46,252 bases of DNA from an uncultured Chloroflexota bacterium (GCA_913051545.1 CAJXCD010000011.1:1-46252); one strand, 5' to 3'; counted from the stretch's first letter, positions 9,017 through 18,284 are shown. The notes: generated from the letters alone by a model not told the origin. Numbers and translations are program-made.

Positions 9017-9826
9017 TTGTATCGAATTACACTAATTATTTCTATAGCCATTTTCACAACTGCGTCACTTGGATGTGGCGAACCGCCAACACGTCTAATC
9101 CAGAATCAGGATGCATACTCATCCATCGAAAGTGAGACATACTTAATCACTGGCAAGGTAACATCTGTAGTAAACGAAATTACTCTCGACGTAACAATAG
9201 GAGGGGAAAGTTCTAGATTCAGATATCTTGGGATCGCCACCCCAGGGAATGAAAATAATGCTGATCCAATAATTAGAGGTAATGCATTAGTATTCAATAA
9301 ATCCAAAGTCGACGACAAAACCATTCAAATTGAGAAAGATTCCGTGACAAATGATGAGTTAGGAAATATCTTAGGATACATTTTTGTCGATGGGGAAATG
9401 CTCAATATCATTATGCTTAAGAGGGGGTACGCCATAGTTTCAGATTTCCCAACTGAATTCAAATACAAAAATGAATTTCTAGAAGCTGAAAAACATGCCA
9501 GAACAAACCAAATAGGTTATTGGCGTAATCCTCCGCACAAAGAAACATCTGTAAATACCAATTCTGAATCTACCGACTCGGAACAGCCATTTTTAGGGGG
9601 TACGTTGCCTGTTATTCAAAATGACACCGGGGAAGATTGTGACTATTCCGGAACATCTGAACCTGTAATAAAAGGGAATGTCGACAAACAAACTGGGGAA
9701 CAAATTTATCTAGTGCCAGATAATCTATTCTATTCAACAACTAAAGTCGATTCTGAAGATGGCGATATATGGATTTGCACGGAACAAGAGGCCATCGCTA
9801 CCGGATGGGTTAAGTCAAAACACTAA
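9017..9826 (+). CDS. Lipoprotein with a degenerate thermonuclease (SNase-like) domain
   Basis: The TTG start is followed by a signal peptide with the lipobox ASLGC, so the product should be a surface lipoprotein. Residues 45-170 follow the staphylococcal nuclease fold: FRYLGIATPG, a GEMLNIIMLKRGYA strand-helix and the end IGYWRN. The Arg of the first motif is kept. The calcium-binding Asp (DGDT region), the Asp and Glu of the usual DTPE motif (here ATPG) and the second catalytic Arg (YGR, here LGN) are all replaced. Nuclease activity is therefore unlikely and a binding role more plausible. The C-terminal 95 residues, with the CDYSG and WICTEQEA segments, show no recognised domain. It follows the Ig-repeat lipoprotein by 54 bp on the same strand. 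Confidence 0.78.
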   Translation: MYRITLIISIAIFTTASLGCGEPPTRLIQNQDAYSSIESETYLITGKVTSVVNEITLDVTIGGESSRFRYLGIATPGNENNADPIIRGNALVFNKSKVDDKTIQIEKDSVTNDELGNILGYIFVDGEMLNIIMLKRGYAIVSDFPTEFKYKNEFLEAEKHARTNQIGYWRNPPHKETSVNTNSESTDSEQPFLGGTLPVIQNDTGEDCDYSGTSEPVIKGNVDKQTGEQIYLVPDNLFYSTTKVDSEDGDIWICTEQEAIATGWVKSKH

Positions 9827-9878
9827 AATCCGACATATTCCTACGGATATTGAAACCTCCGTACGTCTCTAGACAGTT

Positions 9879-11339
9879 TTAGTTTTTACCATCTCTACCA
9901 TATTTATCTTCATATCTAACGATATCGTCCTCACCCAAGTAACTTCCAGTCTGTATCTCTATAATTTCAACTGGCTTTTCACCGAAATTTTCTATCCTGT
10001 GTAACTCACCAACCGATATATTTATATATCCGTTTTCCGAAACTATAAGTTGTTCATCACCCTTCGTAACAGTTGCAGTACCATTAACCACTATCCAATG
10101 TTCAGCCCTGTATTTATGTTTTTGAAGTGACAACGATGCACCTACTTTGACATTTAATTTTTTCACTTGAAAACCCAAACCAGTGTCAATTATTTCATAA
10201 CTACCCCAAGGTCTATTCACCCTACTGTGATTAATAGATTCTGGTCTAGAGTCACTCCGGAGATTCTGAACTATATTTTTAACGCCTTGCACACTATTTT
10301 TATCTGCCACGAAAATAGCATCAGGCGTATCTACAACAACTAGATCACTAACTCCAACTGTGGCTAAGAGCCTGTCTTGGGCAACAAGCAAGGAATTTTC
10401 AGTGGAATTTGTGTACACATCGCCTTTAATCACGTTGCCATAAACATCTTTGTCTTGAATTTCCCATATGACTGGCCAAGATCCTACATCAGACCATCCT
10501 GCGTCCATTGGTATAACGACTGAATGAATATCTTTCTCATCCCCAATATGTTCCATAACGGCATAATCTATAGAATCCTCGGGACAGTTACTAAATGAAC
10601 TTTTGTCGGGTCTGTAAAAAACACCGTCTGAAGAGCCGCTAATCATGGCCTTTCTACAAGATTCATCAATATCTGGTCTGTATCTAGCCAATTCTGACAA
10701 CCAAACTGAGACCTTTACTATAAAAATGCCACTGTTCCAATACCAATCTGCAGAACTAACATAACCTTCAGCGATGTCTTTTATTGGCTTCTCGACAAAA
10801 CACTTAACCTCTCTAGCAGTATATATATCCTCAGGCTCTACGAGATCACCGGACTGTATGTATCCATATGCTGATGAAGGATTACTTGGAATTACACCTA
10901 GAGTTACAACAAATCCAGTTTCAGCCAAACGTTCTGCTTCTTTCATAGCCTCCCCAAAAGCAACCATGTCAATAACAACGTGATCAGCTGGCATTACTGC
11001 CATCACAGGATCAACACCATCATCTACATATCTTGATTCAAGACTCAATGCAGCCAGTGTAAGTGCCGGAGCAGTGTTCCTACCCACAGGCTCAGTAATT
11101 ATCTCTAATGGAACACTGTTCATTTCCTTCAATTGGTCCGAAACCAAAAAACGATGTTCTTCATTACACACTATGATTGGTTCCGCTACACTTGAAATTT
11201 CATCCAGTCTGCGCAAAGTAGACTGGAATAAAGTATCTGTACCAAGTAATGACAGAAATTGCTTTGGAAAGTATTCACGAGAAAGAGGCCAAAGTCTAGT
11301 ACCGGAGCCCCCCGAGAGTATTATTGGATGAAGTCCCAT
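9879..11339 (-). CDS. manC: Mannose-1-phosphate guanylyltransferase / mannose-6-phosphate isomerase (type II bifunctional)
   Basis: The N-terminal two-thirds (residues 1-340) are a nucleotidyltransferase with the pyrophosphorylase signature GGSGTRLWPLSRE, FPKQF and VEKP. It joins GTP and mannose-1-phosphate to GDP-mannose. The C-terminal cupin (about 370-480) carries RPWGSYEII, the HKYRAEHW motif and a GELHRI metal site, as expected for the type II phosphomannose isomerase of AlgA/ManC/CpsB proteins. At 486 residues the length is normal for a fused enzyme. The ATG is preceded by GAGGT. It supplies the substrate of Gmd encoded 7 kb away. The phosphomannomutase needed between the two activities is not in this window. 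Confidence 0.94.
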   Translation of the reverse strand: MGLHPIILSGGSGTRLWPLSREYFPKQFLSLLGTDTLFQSTLRRLDEISSVAEPIIVCNEEHRFLVSDQLKEMNSVPLEIITEPVGRNTAPALTLAALSLESRYVDDGVDPVMAVMPADHVVIDMVAFGEAMKEAERLAETGFVVTLGVIPSNPSSAYGYIQSGDLVEPEDIYTAREVKCFVEKPIKDIAEGYVSSADWYWNSGIFIVKVSVWLSELARYRPDIDESCRKAMISGSSDGVFYRPDKSSFSNCPEDSIDYAVMEHIGDEKDIHSVVIPMDAGWSDVGSWPVIWEIQDKDVYGNVIKGDVYTNSTENSLLVAQDRLLATVGVSDLVVVDTPDAIFVADKNSVQGVKNIVQNLRSDSRPESINHSRVNRPWGSYEIIDTGLGFQVKKLNVKVGASLSLQKHKYRAEHWIVVNGTATVTKGDEQLIVSENGYINISVGELHRIENFGEKPVEIIEIQTGSYLGEDDIVRYEDKYGRDGKN

Positions 11340-11453
11340 ACCTACCTCAATATTTTACGCACTCTAGCATAACATGCCATATGAAATGATTTGTGAGTTA
11401 CTATTATTTAGAAAATGTAACCATCAGACAATAGTTTCATAATTGACTCACAC

Positions 11454-13604
11454 CTATTCACTACCTTCTGAGGAGTAATTTTCAATAGCCTCTATTATCT
11501 CCTCCACCCTAAATCTCAGGTTTTGAAATGTCTTATATACTCTGGATTCTGGTATAAAATATTCAGCATTCTTTTCTAGGTAATCATCAATATACTGTAT
11601 TGCTTTTTCAGTTTCACCCTCTATTACAAACTGCCGTATTTGAACCTCTTTTATCTCCGTCCTTTCAGGAGCTAAATTAACCGCCTGACTCAAAAACTCC
11701 TGAGACAGTTCCAAATATTTTCTGTCATGCCTAGATGCCGTCTGGTATAAGTTAGCAAGCGATAGTTGGTTTCGCCATTCCTGAGGTTCTGAATCTATAG
11801 CCTTAGGCCCCTCCCGGGCTACAATATCTAGTGCAGCCGCGACCTCTTCATTATTTAGTTGGTTCCAATACAGACTAAGAGTATTAAACATGTATCTCCG
11901 AGGATAATTAGCGAGTTCTGGTGATGCATTGACCGCTCTATTAAAATACTCAATCCTCTCCATCCAAGTCCTATTCTCAGTAGGATTCGGTTCCAAAGCA
12001 AGTGCAACAATCACACTCCGTGATCCATCATATGGGCCATAAATAAATATGTATATACCCAACGATATCACTAAAATACCCAACATAAGAGCGAGCCTTT
12101 TAGCTATTTCGGTATTTAAAAATGCGTAGCGTTGAGCCCACTTTGGCAATTCTGATTCAGTAATCTTGCCTGTCTCTAAAGTATTTTGAGGTTGGCAGCG
12201 ATATGATTCCAAAAAAGCTACGAATCCAAACAATAGATAAAACTGTCCAACTGTACCTGGAGTATCAAACAAAAACATATTTTGGACGAAATAAGTTGAC
12301 GCAGCGACTGCAATAAATATGGTAAAAATTTGTATGTCAGGATCTTGGTACTTAACGCGCCTTATTACCACCACAAACATTGCTACCCAAATGGACAAAT
12401 ATGCTCCTACCCCGAAAATACCCTTTGTCACCAATTCTTCCACAACTTTATTATGCCCCTGATCAAAGGACTCCTGTGACCCAGCTGACACTTTAACAGT
12501 CAAGTGCCTGTCATAAGCAAGCGAATAATTTTCAGGTCCCCATCCGAATAAAGGACGATCTTTAAATCCATTGAATCCGATAATAAAAGAATTGACCCTA
12601 CCCATAGTACTAAAATCATTTGGGCCTATATTAGCTAACCGTGTAATCATTGCACTGGATCTAGTCATATCTCTAAACCAATCGACATCCCTAACAACTA
12701 CAAATACAGATACCGTGACTAGAATTCCTCCTAATAGCACAATAGACAATATCCTAATTTTACGTAACTTCCCCCAAACTAAGTAAATAAATGCAAATAC
12801 AACCAATCCCGAAATCAAACCTACCACAGCACCACGGGTACCACTCCTGACTATCATCACAATATCCAGAAAAATGACTGCAGACCAAAATATCCTGAAG
12901 AGCAAAGTTTGATCTGTAAACCTACTTAAAACCCCAGGGGTGTTAGGATTATTTCGAGAACGCCTTCTGGCACGTTGAACGTTACGTGAAACCAAACTGG
13001 TTTTCTTTTTAGTCTTACAAAAAGAATGAGAGATAAAGGCCAATGCAATGAAAAGGTTCACTAACATGTACGCCCCAACGAAAGTAGCATTACCTAATGA
13101 AATTTGAAGGCGATCATCTGTTGGATAAAAACTTACAACCTGTATGCCCATAATCTCAAATAAACCTAGTACACACATTGCCAGGTTTATCAATAAGTTG
13201 AACTGCAATACAAATCTCCAATCACTGAATGATCGGAAAATAGACACCATCACTACCGTCAGTGCAAACCAATGGGCAAGATCGATCCAACCTTGCATAC
13301 GCTCGTACGTTGACCACATACTCCTTTGAGGGCTCACTCCGAATATCGTAGATAAAAGAGCCACAAGTATGTAGAGGCCAAAAATAGACAACAACCAAGA
13401 ACGTGGAATCCGATAATTCGGATACCAGAAAGCTAGGATAATCCATAAAACGAAAGCTACTTGAGCCAGACTTCTAACATACAGAGCCTTACCAATTATA
13501 TAGGGATAGTAGGTATCAGGGAGCGGTGAACTCATCACTATAAGAGGAGCTAGCAATACAATTAGTACGGCTACCTTTACAACCTTAGATAGTCCAATTC
13601 CCAT
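11454..13604 (-). CDS. O-antigen ligase/polymerase-family membrane protein with C-terminal TPR region
   Basis: This 716-residue protein has about a dozen hydrophobic segments up to residue 540. The Wzy_C/WaaL-type signature lies in the loops RSGTRGAVVGL and FGWGPENYSLAYDRH, followed by GHNKVVEELVTKGIFGV. Residues 560-700 are soluble and helical with a TPR-like pattern (YFNRAVNASPEL, FLSQAVNLAPE). The combination is frequent in Chloroflexota and other bacteria without LPS. It more likely polymerises or transfers a capsule or exopolysaccharide repeat unit outside the membrane than ligates O-antigen. A strong promoter lies 74 bases before the start. A positively charged cytoplasmic loop (KTKKKTSLVSRNVQRARRRS) is prominent at about residue 200. 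Confidence 0.85.
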   Translation of the reverse strand: MGIGLSKVVKVAVLIVLLAPLIVMSSPLPDTYYPYIIGKALYVRSLAQVAFVLWIILAFWYPNYRIPRSWLLSIFGLYILVALLSTIFGVSPQRSMWSTYERMQGWIDLAHWFALTVVMVSIFRSFSDWRFVLQFNLLINLAMCVLGLFEIMGIQVVSFYPTDDRLQISLGNATFVGAYMLVNLFIALAFISHSFCKTKKKTSLVSRNVQRARRRSRNNPNTPGVLSRFTDQTLLFRIFWSAVIFLDIVMIVRSGTRGAVVGLISGLVVFAFIYLVWGKLRKIRILSIVLLGGILVTVSVFVVVRDVDWFRDMTRSSAMITRLANIGPNDFSTMGRVNSFIIGFNGFKDRPLFGWGPENYSLAYDRHLTVKVSAGSQESFDQGHNKVVEELVTKGIFGVGAYLSIWVAMFVVVIRRVKYQDPDIQIFTIFIAVAASTYFVQNMFLFDTPGTVGQFYLLFGFVAFLESYRCQPQNTLETGKITESELPKWAQRYAFLNTEIAKRLALMLGILVISLGIYIFIYGPYDGSRSVIVALALEPNPTENRTWMERIEYFNRAVNASPELANYPRRYMFNTLSLYWNQLNNEEVAAALDIVAREGPKAIDSEPQEWRNQLSLANLYQTASRHDRKYLELSQEFLSQAVNLAPERTEIKEVQIRQFVIEGETEKAIQYIDDYLEKNAEYFIPESRVYKTFQNLRFRVEEIIEAIENYSSEGSE

Positions 13605-13641
13605 ATCGTTTCAAGCTCTGGTTACAATTATAAATCTGATA

Positions 13642-13669
13642 AGTAGTAGCGATAGTAAAATCTACTACT
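13642..13669. repeat. Inverted repeat in the divergent region upstream of the polymerase and ThDP-enzyme genes
   Basis: AGTAGTAG (13642-13649) and CTACTACT (13662-13669) form an 8-bp perfect inverted repeat with a 12-base loop. It lies just downstream of the minus-strand -10 box, within the first bases of the predicted polymerase transcript. It could be a second operator or an RNA hairpin. There is no T-run, so it is not a standard terminator. The remainder of the 13605-13901 region contains no further gene that can be supported. Confidence 0.4.
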
Positions 13670-13677
13670 CAATTCCA

Positions 13678-13706
13678 ATTCTATGGGAGTATACTCCGCC
13701 AGTCAA
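13678..13706 (-). promoter_or_regulatory. Promoter of the polymerase gene with a palindromic operator in the spacer
   Basis: On the minus strand TTGACT (13706-13701) and TAGAAT (13683-13678) are exactly 17 bp apart, each with five of six consensus matches. The spacer holds the perfect 12-bp palindrome GGAGTATACTCC at 13686-13697. A dimeric regulator binding there would contact DNA between the two promoter elements. The predicted transcript has a 5' leader of about 67 bases, within which a second inverted repeat lies at 13642-13669. Confidence 0.6.
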
Positions 13707-13901
13707 TTTGTTAACTACCAACAGATTTTACAGAACATAGATAAATAATTAGTGCTTGCGGTTTATATGAAGATGTCAGTAGAAGCATTGCACTGGGAAC
13801 AAGAAGCTTGCGACTTGGATCACCTTAGGAAATAATAGTCACCCTGAAACATTAAATCTCATACCTTCTGGTAAACAAATGTGTATAAGGAGGAACCATT
13901 C

Positions 13902-15698
13902 ATGGCCCGTACAGCGATGCAGTATATAGCTGAATACATGGTCAAAGCAGGCACTCCATATGCTGTTGGGATCCCTGGTCACGGCATATGGCAATTTCCT
14001 GACGCTTTATATGACCATCAGGACAAGGTGGAAATAATATCCGTTATGCATGAACAAAGTGCAGTTCACGTAGCTGATGCTCACTATAGAGCCAGTGGAA
14101 TACCTTTAGTTGCATTCACCTCAATTGGTCCAGGAGCGACTAACACGATTATCGGAATGGCAACTGCATTCGTGGATTCTAGTGCTGTCCTACTCATTAC
14201 TGGTGGGCCTCACTCGTACATGAGAGGGCACTCCATAATGCAAGAGTTAGATAGAAACCACTGGGCAGATTTCCCTCGTGTTGCTGAAGGAATCAGTAAA
14301 AAACACTGGGAAGTAACGAGCGCTGAGCAAGTTCCATTCGTGATAGATAGATCCTATAAAACGATGACTTCAGGACGTCCTGGACCTGTACATATTGAAA
14401 TTGCGATGGACGCTCAGGCTGAGTTAGTTGGTACAGACATACCTACCTCAACTGGTAAATCTCACGTTGGCAGAACTCATCCTGACCCGGGATTAACACT
14501 AAAAGCCGCAAAGCTTCTTACAAGCGCTGAGCGCCCAGTAATCGTTGCTGGGGGAGGTGCAATAAATGCTGACGCATGTACTGAACTAATAAAACTAGCA
14601 GAACACATAGGGGCCCCCGTGGTAACAACTTATAACGGCAAGGGTTCTATCCCAGAAGACCACGAGCTAAACGGTTGTAATATAGGATCCTTTGCCAGCA
14701 CATGTGGCAACAGTCTTGCATCGTCAGCAGACGTACTTATTAGCGTAGGGTGCAGATTTGTAGATTGGAGCGCTAGTTCATATAAAAAAGGGGAAACATA
14801 CAGTATCCCTCCAACCAAATTAATACAGATAGACTTAGACCCAGCTGAGATCGATAAGAATTACCCCACAGAGATAGGACTACTAGGTGATGCACAAGCT
14901 ACACTATCAGATTTACTTATCGGAATAGACGATATCACAAATCCTATAGACTACCGCAACGAACCATATTTCAAAGAAATAACACGACTAAAAAAAGAGT
15001 GGGATGAAGCGAGATCTATACTACGTAACTCCGATTCCATACCAATGACTCAACAACGTGCTATGACCGAACTTAGGAAGTCACTAGATCGTCGGACCAT
15101 AGTAACAGCTGGCGCTGGGCTAACTCAACACACTACTCTTCTAGATTTCCCAGTCTATGAACCAAGGACACATATGTCCAGTGGCGGATTCTCGAGTATG
15201 GGATTCACTGTTCCAGCCGCTATCGGAGCCAAGCTAGCTCAACCAGACAGAACAGTCGTAGGTATAGCAGGAGACGGTGACTTCATGCAAACGATGCAGG
15301 AAATCGCCGTACCCGCTCGATTAGATATACCAATCCTTTTCATTGTAATGAACAACTCTGGGTGGATCTCAATAAGAGATGGACAATTAGGAATGTTCGG
15401 TAGATCCATAGAAACCGAGTTCCGAAAACCCGATGGTAGCGACTATTCACCTCATTTCTCTAACATAGCTAGAGAATTTGGACTGTATTCGGAACGTATT
15501 AATGACCCAAACGACATAGGACCTGCTGTTAAGCGATCATTAGAAACAAACGGACCTGCTTTATTAGAAATAATGATCGCCAGAAGTGGACCAGATGCAG
15601 GCTATGCTGGTGCATGGTGGGATTCTCCAGTACCCGCATACCTGCCCGAACAGCGGAGAGAATATTTGAAATCTAAGAGCGAGATACAATTCCTATAG
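13902..15698 (+). CDS. ThDP-dependent enzyme of the acetolactate synthase family
   Basis: The start is placed at the ATG at 13902, because AAGGAGGA (13887-13894) lies seven bases upstream; the ORF itself is open from a GTG at 13881. The 598 residues show the three-part ThDP enzyme layout. The N-terminal pyrimidine-binding domain has the catalytic Glu51 in MHEQSAVH and SIGPGATN. A central domain follows (VIVAGGGAIN), then the C-terminal pyrophosphate-binding domain with GDGDF (457-461) about 27 residues before NNSGW. No regulatory subunit gene (ilvN) is near, so a biosynthetic acetolactate synthase role is doubtful. Glu51 argues against glyoxylate carboligase, which lacks it. The reaction is probably a decarboxylation or carboligation of a 2-oxoacid. 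The nearby glcDEF genes make 2-oxoacids such as glyoxylate, but that link is inference. Confidence 0.85.
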   Translation: MARTAMQYIAEYMVKAGTPYAVGIPGHGIWQFPDALYDHQDKVEIISVMHEQSAVHVADAHYRASGIPLVAFTSIGPGATNTIIGMATAFVDSSAVLLITGGPHSYMRGHSIMQELDRNHWADFPRVAEGISKKHWEVTSAEQVPFVIDRSYKTMTSGRPGPVHIEIAMDAQAELVGTDIPTSTGKSHVGRTHPDPGLTLKAAKLLTSAERPVIVAGGGAINADACTELIKLAEHIGAPVVTTYNGKGSIPEDHELNGCNIGSFASTCGNSLASSADVLISVGCRFVDWSASSYKKGETYSIPPTKLIQIDLDPAEIDKNYPTEIGLLGDAQATLSDLLIGIDDITNPIDYRNEPYFKEITRLKKEWDEARSILRNSDSIPMTQQRAMTELRKSLDRRTIVTAGAGLTQHTTLLDFPVYEPRTHMSSGGFSSMGFTVPAAIGAKLAQPDRTVVGIAGDGDFMQTMQEIAVPARLDIPILFIVMNNSGWISIRDGQLGMFGRSIETEFRKPDGSDYSPHFSNIAREFGLYSERINDPNDIGPAVKRSLETNGPALLEIMIARSGPDAGYAGAWWDSPVPAYLPEQRREYLKSKSEIQFL

Positions 15699-15709
15699 TA
15701 GAGATACGT

Positions 15710-16627
15710 TCAAATTAACTGCCGCATAGAATTGATAGTCTGGATCAATCCCTGATCCAGACTAGTCTCGGCGACCCAGTCGAACCCTTTTTTAGCACGA
15801 GAAGAATCTAAATATATGTGTCTTACCTCTCCATCCCGTAACGACTCATATCGTGGTCTCTCCTTGTAACCAATCGCAGACGATACTATCTGAAACAAAC
15901 GGTTTACGGACGTGGGCACCCCTGTACCTACGTTAATGACTACCGGATCTGGCTTCTCCAATAACATTGAGCAAATCCTTGCGACATCACTTACGTATAT
16001 AAAATCTCGTGTCTGGTCACCATCTCCAAAAATGGTTACTAGTTTACCTCGAAGCATACTGTGAATGAACTTTGCTATTACACCGGCTTCTCCTATAGGA
16101 TCTTGCCTAGGACCGTATACATTTGCTAAACGAAGGACATCTAAATGAATGGAATTAGGTAATAATAGGTTTAAGTAATTTTCTAGCGTCCACTTACTCA
16201 ACCCATACCCACTTATTGGCCTGATTGGATGATCTTCATCACAAGGAAGATATTCAGGATCACCATATAACGCTCCACCAGTAGTTATATATATAAATTG
16301 TTTACACCCTACTTTATTTGATGCCTTACAAACATTTATTCCACCCAGTATATTAATTCGTGCATCCAACTGAGGATTATTCACCGACGAATATACTGAT
16401 GCCTGGGCTGCACAATGTATAACCACATCAGGTACTAAATCTTCAAAAATTTCCACTATCCCCTGATTGCAAATATCTAATTCAACTAATGTTGCTTTGT
16501 CTGAGACATTAGCCACATGACCTGTAGAAAAATTATCTACAACAACCACTTCATGACCCTCAGACAGTAAACGATCAGTGATGTGTGAGCCTATGAAGCC
16601 TGCACCACCTGTTACAAGAATCTTCAA
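15710..16627 (-). CDS. NAD-dependent sugar-nucleotide epimerase (UDP-glucose 4-epimerase-like)
   Basis: This extended short-chain dehydrogenase has the nucleotide-binding VTGGAGFIGSH at the very N-terminus, the catalytic TTGGALYG loop and the YGLSK Tyr/Lys pair. The segment RLANVYGPRQDP and the GDGDQTRDFIYV signature are typical of GalE/WbpP-like UDP-hexose 4-epimerases. The open frame begins at an ATG at 16639. That ATG lies inside GGAGG, which itself sits five bases before a TTG at 16627, so the TTG is the better start and gives MKILVTGG directly. It ends 12 bp from the convergent ThDP-enzyme gene. Activity on UDP-glucose or UDP-GlcNAc for the polysaccharide locus is plausible but not shown. 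Confidence 0.82.
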   Translation of the reverse strand: MKILVTGGAGFIGSHITDRLLSEGHEVVVVDNFSTGHVANVSDKATLVELDICNQGIVEIFEDLVPDVVIHCAAQASVYSSVNNPQLDARINILGGINVCKASNKVGCKQFIYITTGGALYGDPEYLPCDEDHPIRPISGYGLSKWTLENYLNLLLPNSIHLDVLRLANVYGPRQDPIGEAGVIAKFIHSMLRGKLVTIFGDGDQTRDFIYVSDVARICSMLLEKPDPVVINVGTGVPTSVNRLFQIVSSAIGYKERPRYESLRDGEVRHIYLDSSRAKKGFDWVAETSLDQGLIQTINSMRQLI

Positions 16628-16838
16628 AAATTCCTCCATTTAGATCCGTAAAAACATTATATAACTTAGATTCAACAGTAACGTCAAATTCCGTTTTTGA
16701 AAACAGCTCTGATTTAGGGTGTAATGTATATAAATATTAATAGCTTTGTGAGGACTAATACAAACGTATGTGAAGATCCAAGTTGAAGGCATATTTCCAA
16801 TCAGCTACTATATACCGACCATTTAAGTGAGATAAGCA

Positions 16839-18284
16839 TTGGATAAACTAACCTCAATGATTGCGGACATGAAACTGGTTGTAGGTGAAACTTACGTAAT
16901 TCATACCGTAGAAGATTTACTAGTCTTTGAATATGACGGGTCAGCAGACAAGGCGCTTCCAGATGCAGTGGTTCTACCATCAAATACTACCGAAGTAGCA
17001 AGTATAGTCAAAATAGCTTTAGAAAACGAAATTCCTATCATTGCCAGAGGTGCTGGAACAGGGCTAAGTGGGGGTGCTGTTGCTAAAGGAGGTGGACTTG
17101 TTCTCTCTTTGACACGAATGAATAAAATACTTGAAATTAACTCTAAAGACCACATGGCAATAGTCGAACCAGGAGTCGTTAACATAGATCTAAGTCACTC
17201 CGCCGAGAAATATGGTCTCTACTATGCCCCCGATCCATCTAGTCAGAAAGCTTGCACAATAGGAGGCAATGTTGCCGAAAACTCAGGTGGACCCCATTGC
17301 CTAGCTTATGGAGTAACTACCAACCACATTCTCGGAATGGAAGTAGTTCTCTCAGACGGATCGACACAATGGCTAGGTTCGAACACACGTGAGTTTCAGG
17401 GATACGATTTGAGAGGAATCATGGTGGGCTCGGAGGGTACATTAGGCATTGTAACAAAAATAGCAGTTCGTTTACTAAAAAAACCTGAATCAGTCCGCAC
17501 CCTATTAGCTGTATTCAAGCATATTGAACAAGCAAGTTCCGCAGTATCAGGAATTATAGCAGCAGGAATAGTACCAGCAGCTATAGAAATGATGGACCAT
17601 ATATGCATAAGTGCAGCCGAAGCAGCTGTGAAAGCCGGATACCCACAGGATGCAGGTGCGATACTTCTAGTAGAGGTGGATGGACTCACAGAAGAGGTAG
17701 CCGAAGAAACCGAAGAAATCGAAAGAATCTGCGACAACTATAATCCAATTGAGATAAGAAAAGCTACTAGTATGGAAGACAGGGAGAAACTCTGGGAAGG
17801 GCGTAAGGGCGTACTAGGAGCTCTGGGACGATTAGCACCAAATTATTACCTTGTAGATGGAACTATCCCTAGAACTAAACTTATGGAAGTTCTCTCTGGC
17901 ATCTCAGATATCGCAAAGAAGTCGGGACTACCCATAGCTAACTTACTACATGCTGGTGACGGTAATTTGCATCCATCTGTCCTATATGATGAACGTATTC
18001 CTGGACAGACAAAAGTCGCCCTGGATGCTGGCGCTGAAATACTGAAACTATGTGTTGACTCTGGAGGAGTCTTATCTGGTGAACACGGCATAGGATTAGA
18101 AAAACAAGAATATATGCCACTGATGTTTACTCAGGAAGATATGGACGCTATGTCAAAACTAAAGCCTGCATTCATAACGATGGACATGTTAAACCCCGGG
18201 AAAATATTCCCTACTGGGACGCCACACGTCCAGATATCCCAGGGCCCCGCAGTTGCAAGAACGGGTGCTGGTGCATACAAATAG
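16839..18284 (+). CDS. glcD: Glycolate oxidase subunit GlcD (FAD-linked)
   Basis: This 481-residue FAD-binding (PCMH/VAO family) subunit oxidises glycolate, or a related 2-hydroxyacid such as D-lactate, to the 2-oxoacid. Visible marks are RGAGTGLSGGAV, PDPSSQKACTIGGNVAENSGG and VGSEGTLGIVTK in the FAD domain. HAGDGNLHP and SGEHGIGLEK lie in the C-terminal FAD-oxidase domain and include substrate- and metal-binding His residues. Length agrees with GlcD (about 490). It starts at a TTG and is followed after 8 bp by glcE and then glcF, the complete set. Electrons would pass through GlcE and the Fe-S subunit GlcF to the respiratory chain. The exact 2-hydroxyacid cannot be fixed from sequence. Confidence 0.92.
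   Translation: MDKLTSMIADMKLVVGETYVIHTVEDLLVFEYDGSADKALPDAVVLPSNTTEVASIVKIALENEIPIIARGAGTGLSGGAVAKGGGLVLSLTRMNKILEINSKDHMAIVEPGVVNIDLSHSAEKYGLYYAPDPSSQKACTIGGNVAENSGGPHCLAYGVTTNHILGMEVVLSDGSTQWLGSNTREFQGYDLRGIMVGSEGTLGIVTKIAVRLLKKPESVRTLLAVFKHIEQASSAVSGIIAAGIVPAAIEMMDHICISAAEAAVKAGYPQDAGAILLVEVDGLTEEVAEETEEIERICDNYNPIEIRKATSMEDREKLWEGRKGVLGALGRLAPNYYLVDGTIPRTKLMEVLSGISDIAKKSGLPIANLLHAGDGNLHPSVLYDERIPGQTKVALDAGAEILKLCVDSGGVLSGEHGIGLEKQEYMPLMFTQEDMDAMSKLKPAFITMDMLNPGKIFPTGTPHVQISQGPAVARTGAGAYK

Noticed and set aside
9842-9863. Terminator between the convergent nuclease-like and manC genes
   Set aside because: The stem TACGGA/TCCGTA is only six base pairs with a 10-base loop, and the T-rich stretch starts 13 bases after it.
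13767-13835. 22-codon ORF upstream of the ThDP-enzyme gene as a leader peptide
   Set aside because: No ribosome binding site precedes it, it has no run of regulatory codons, and no attenuator hairpin follows.
13902-15698. Glyoxylate carboligase next to glcDEF
   Set aside because: Glyoxylate carboligase lacks the ThDP-activating Glu, which is present here as Glu51.
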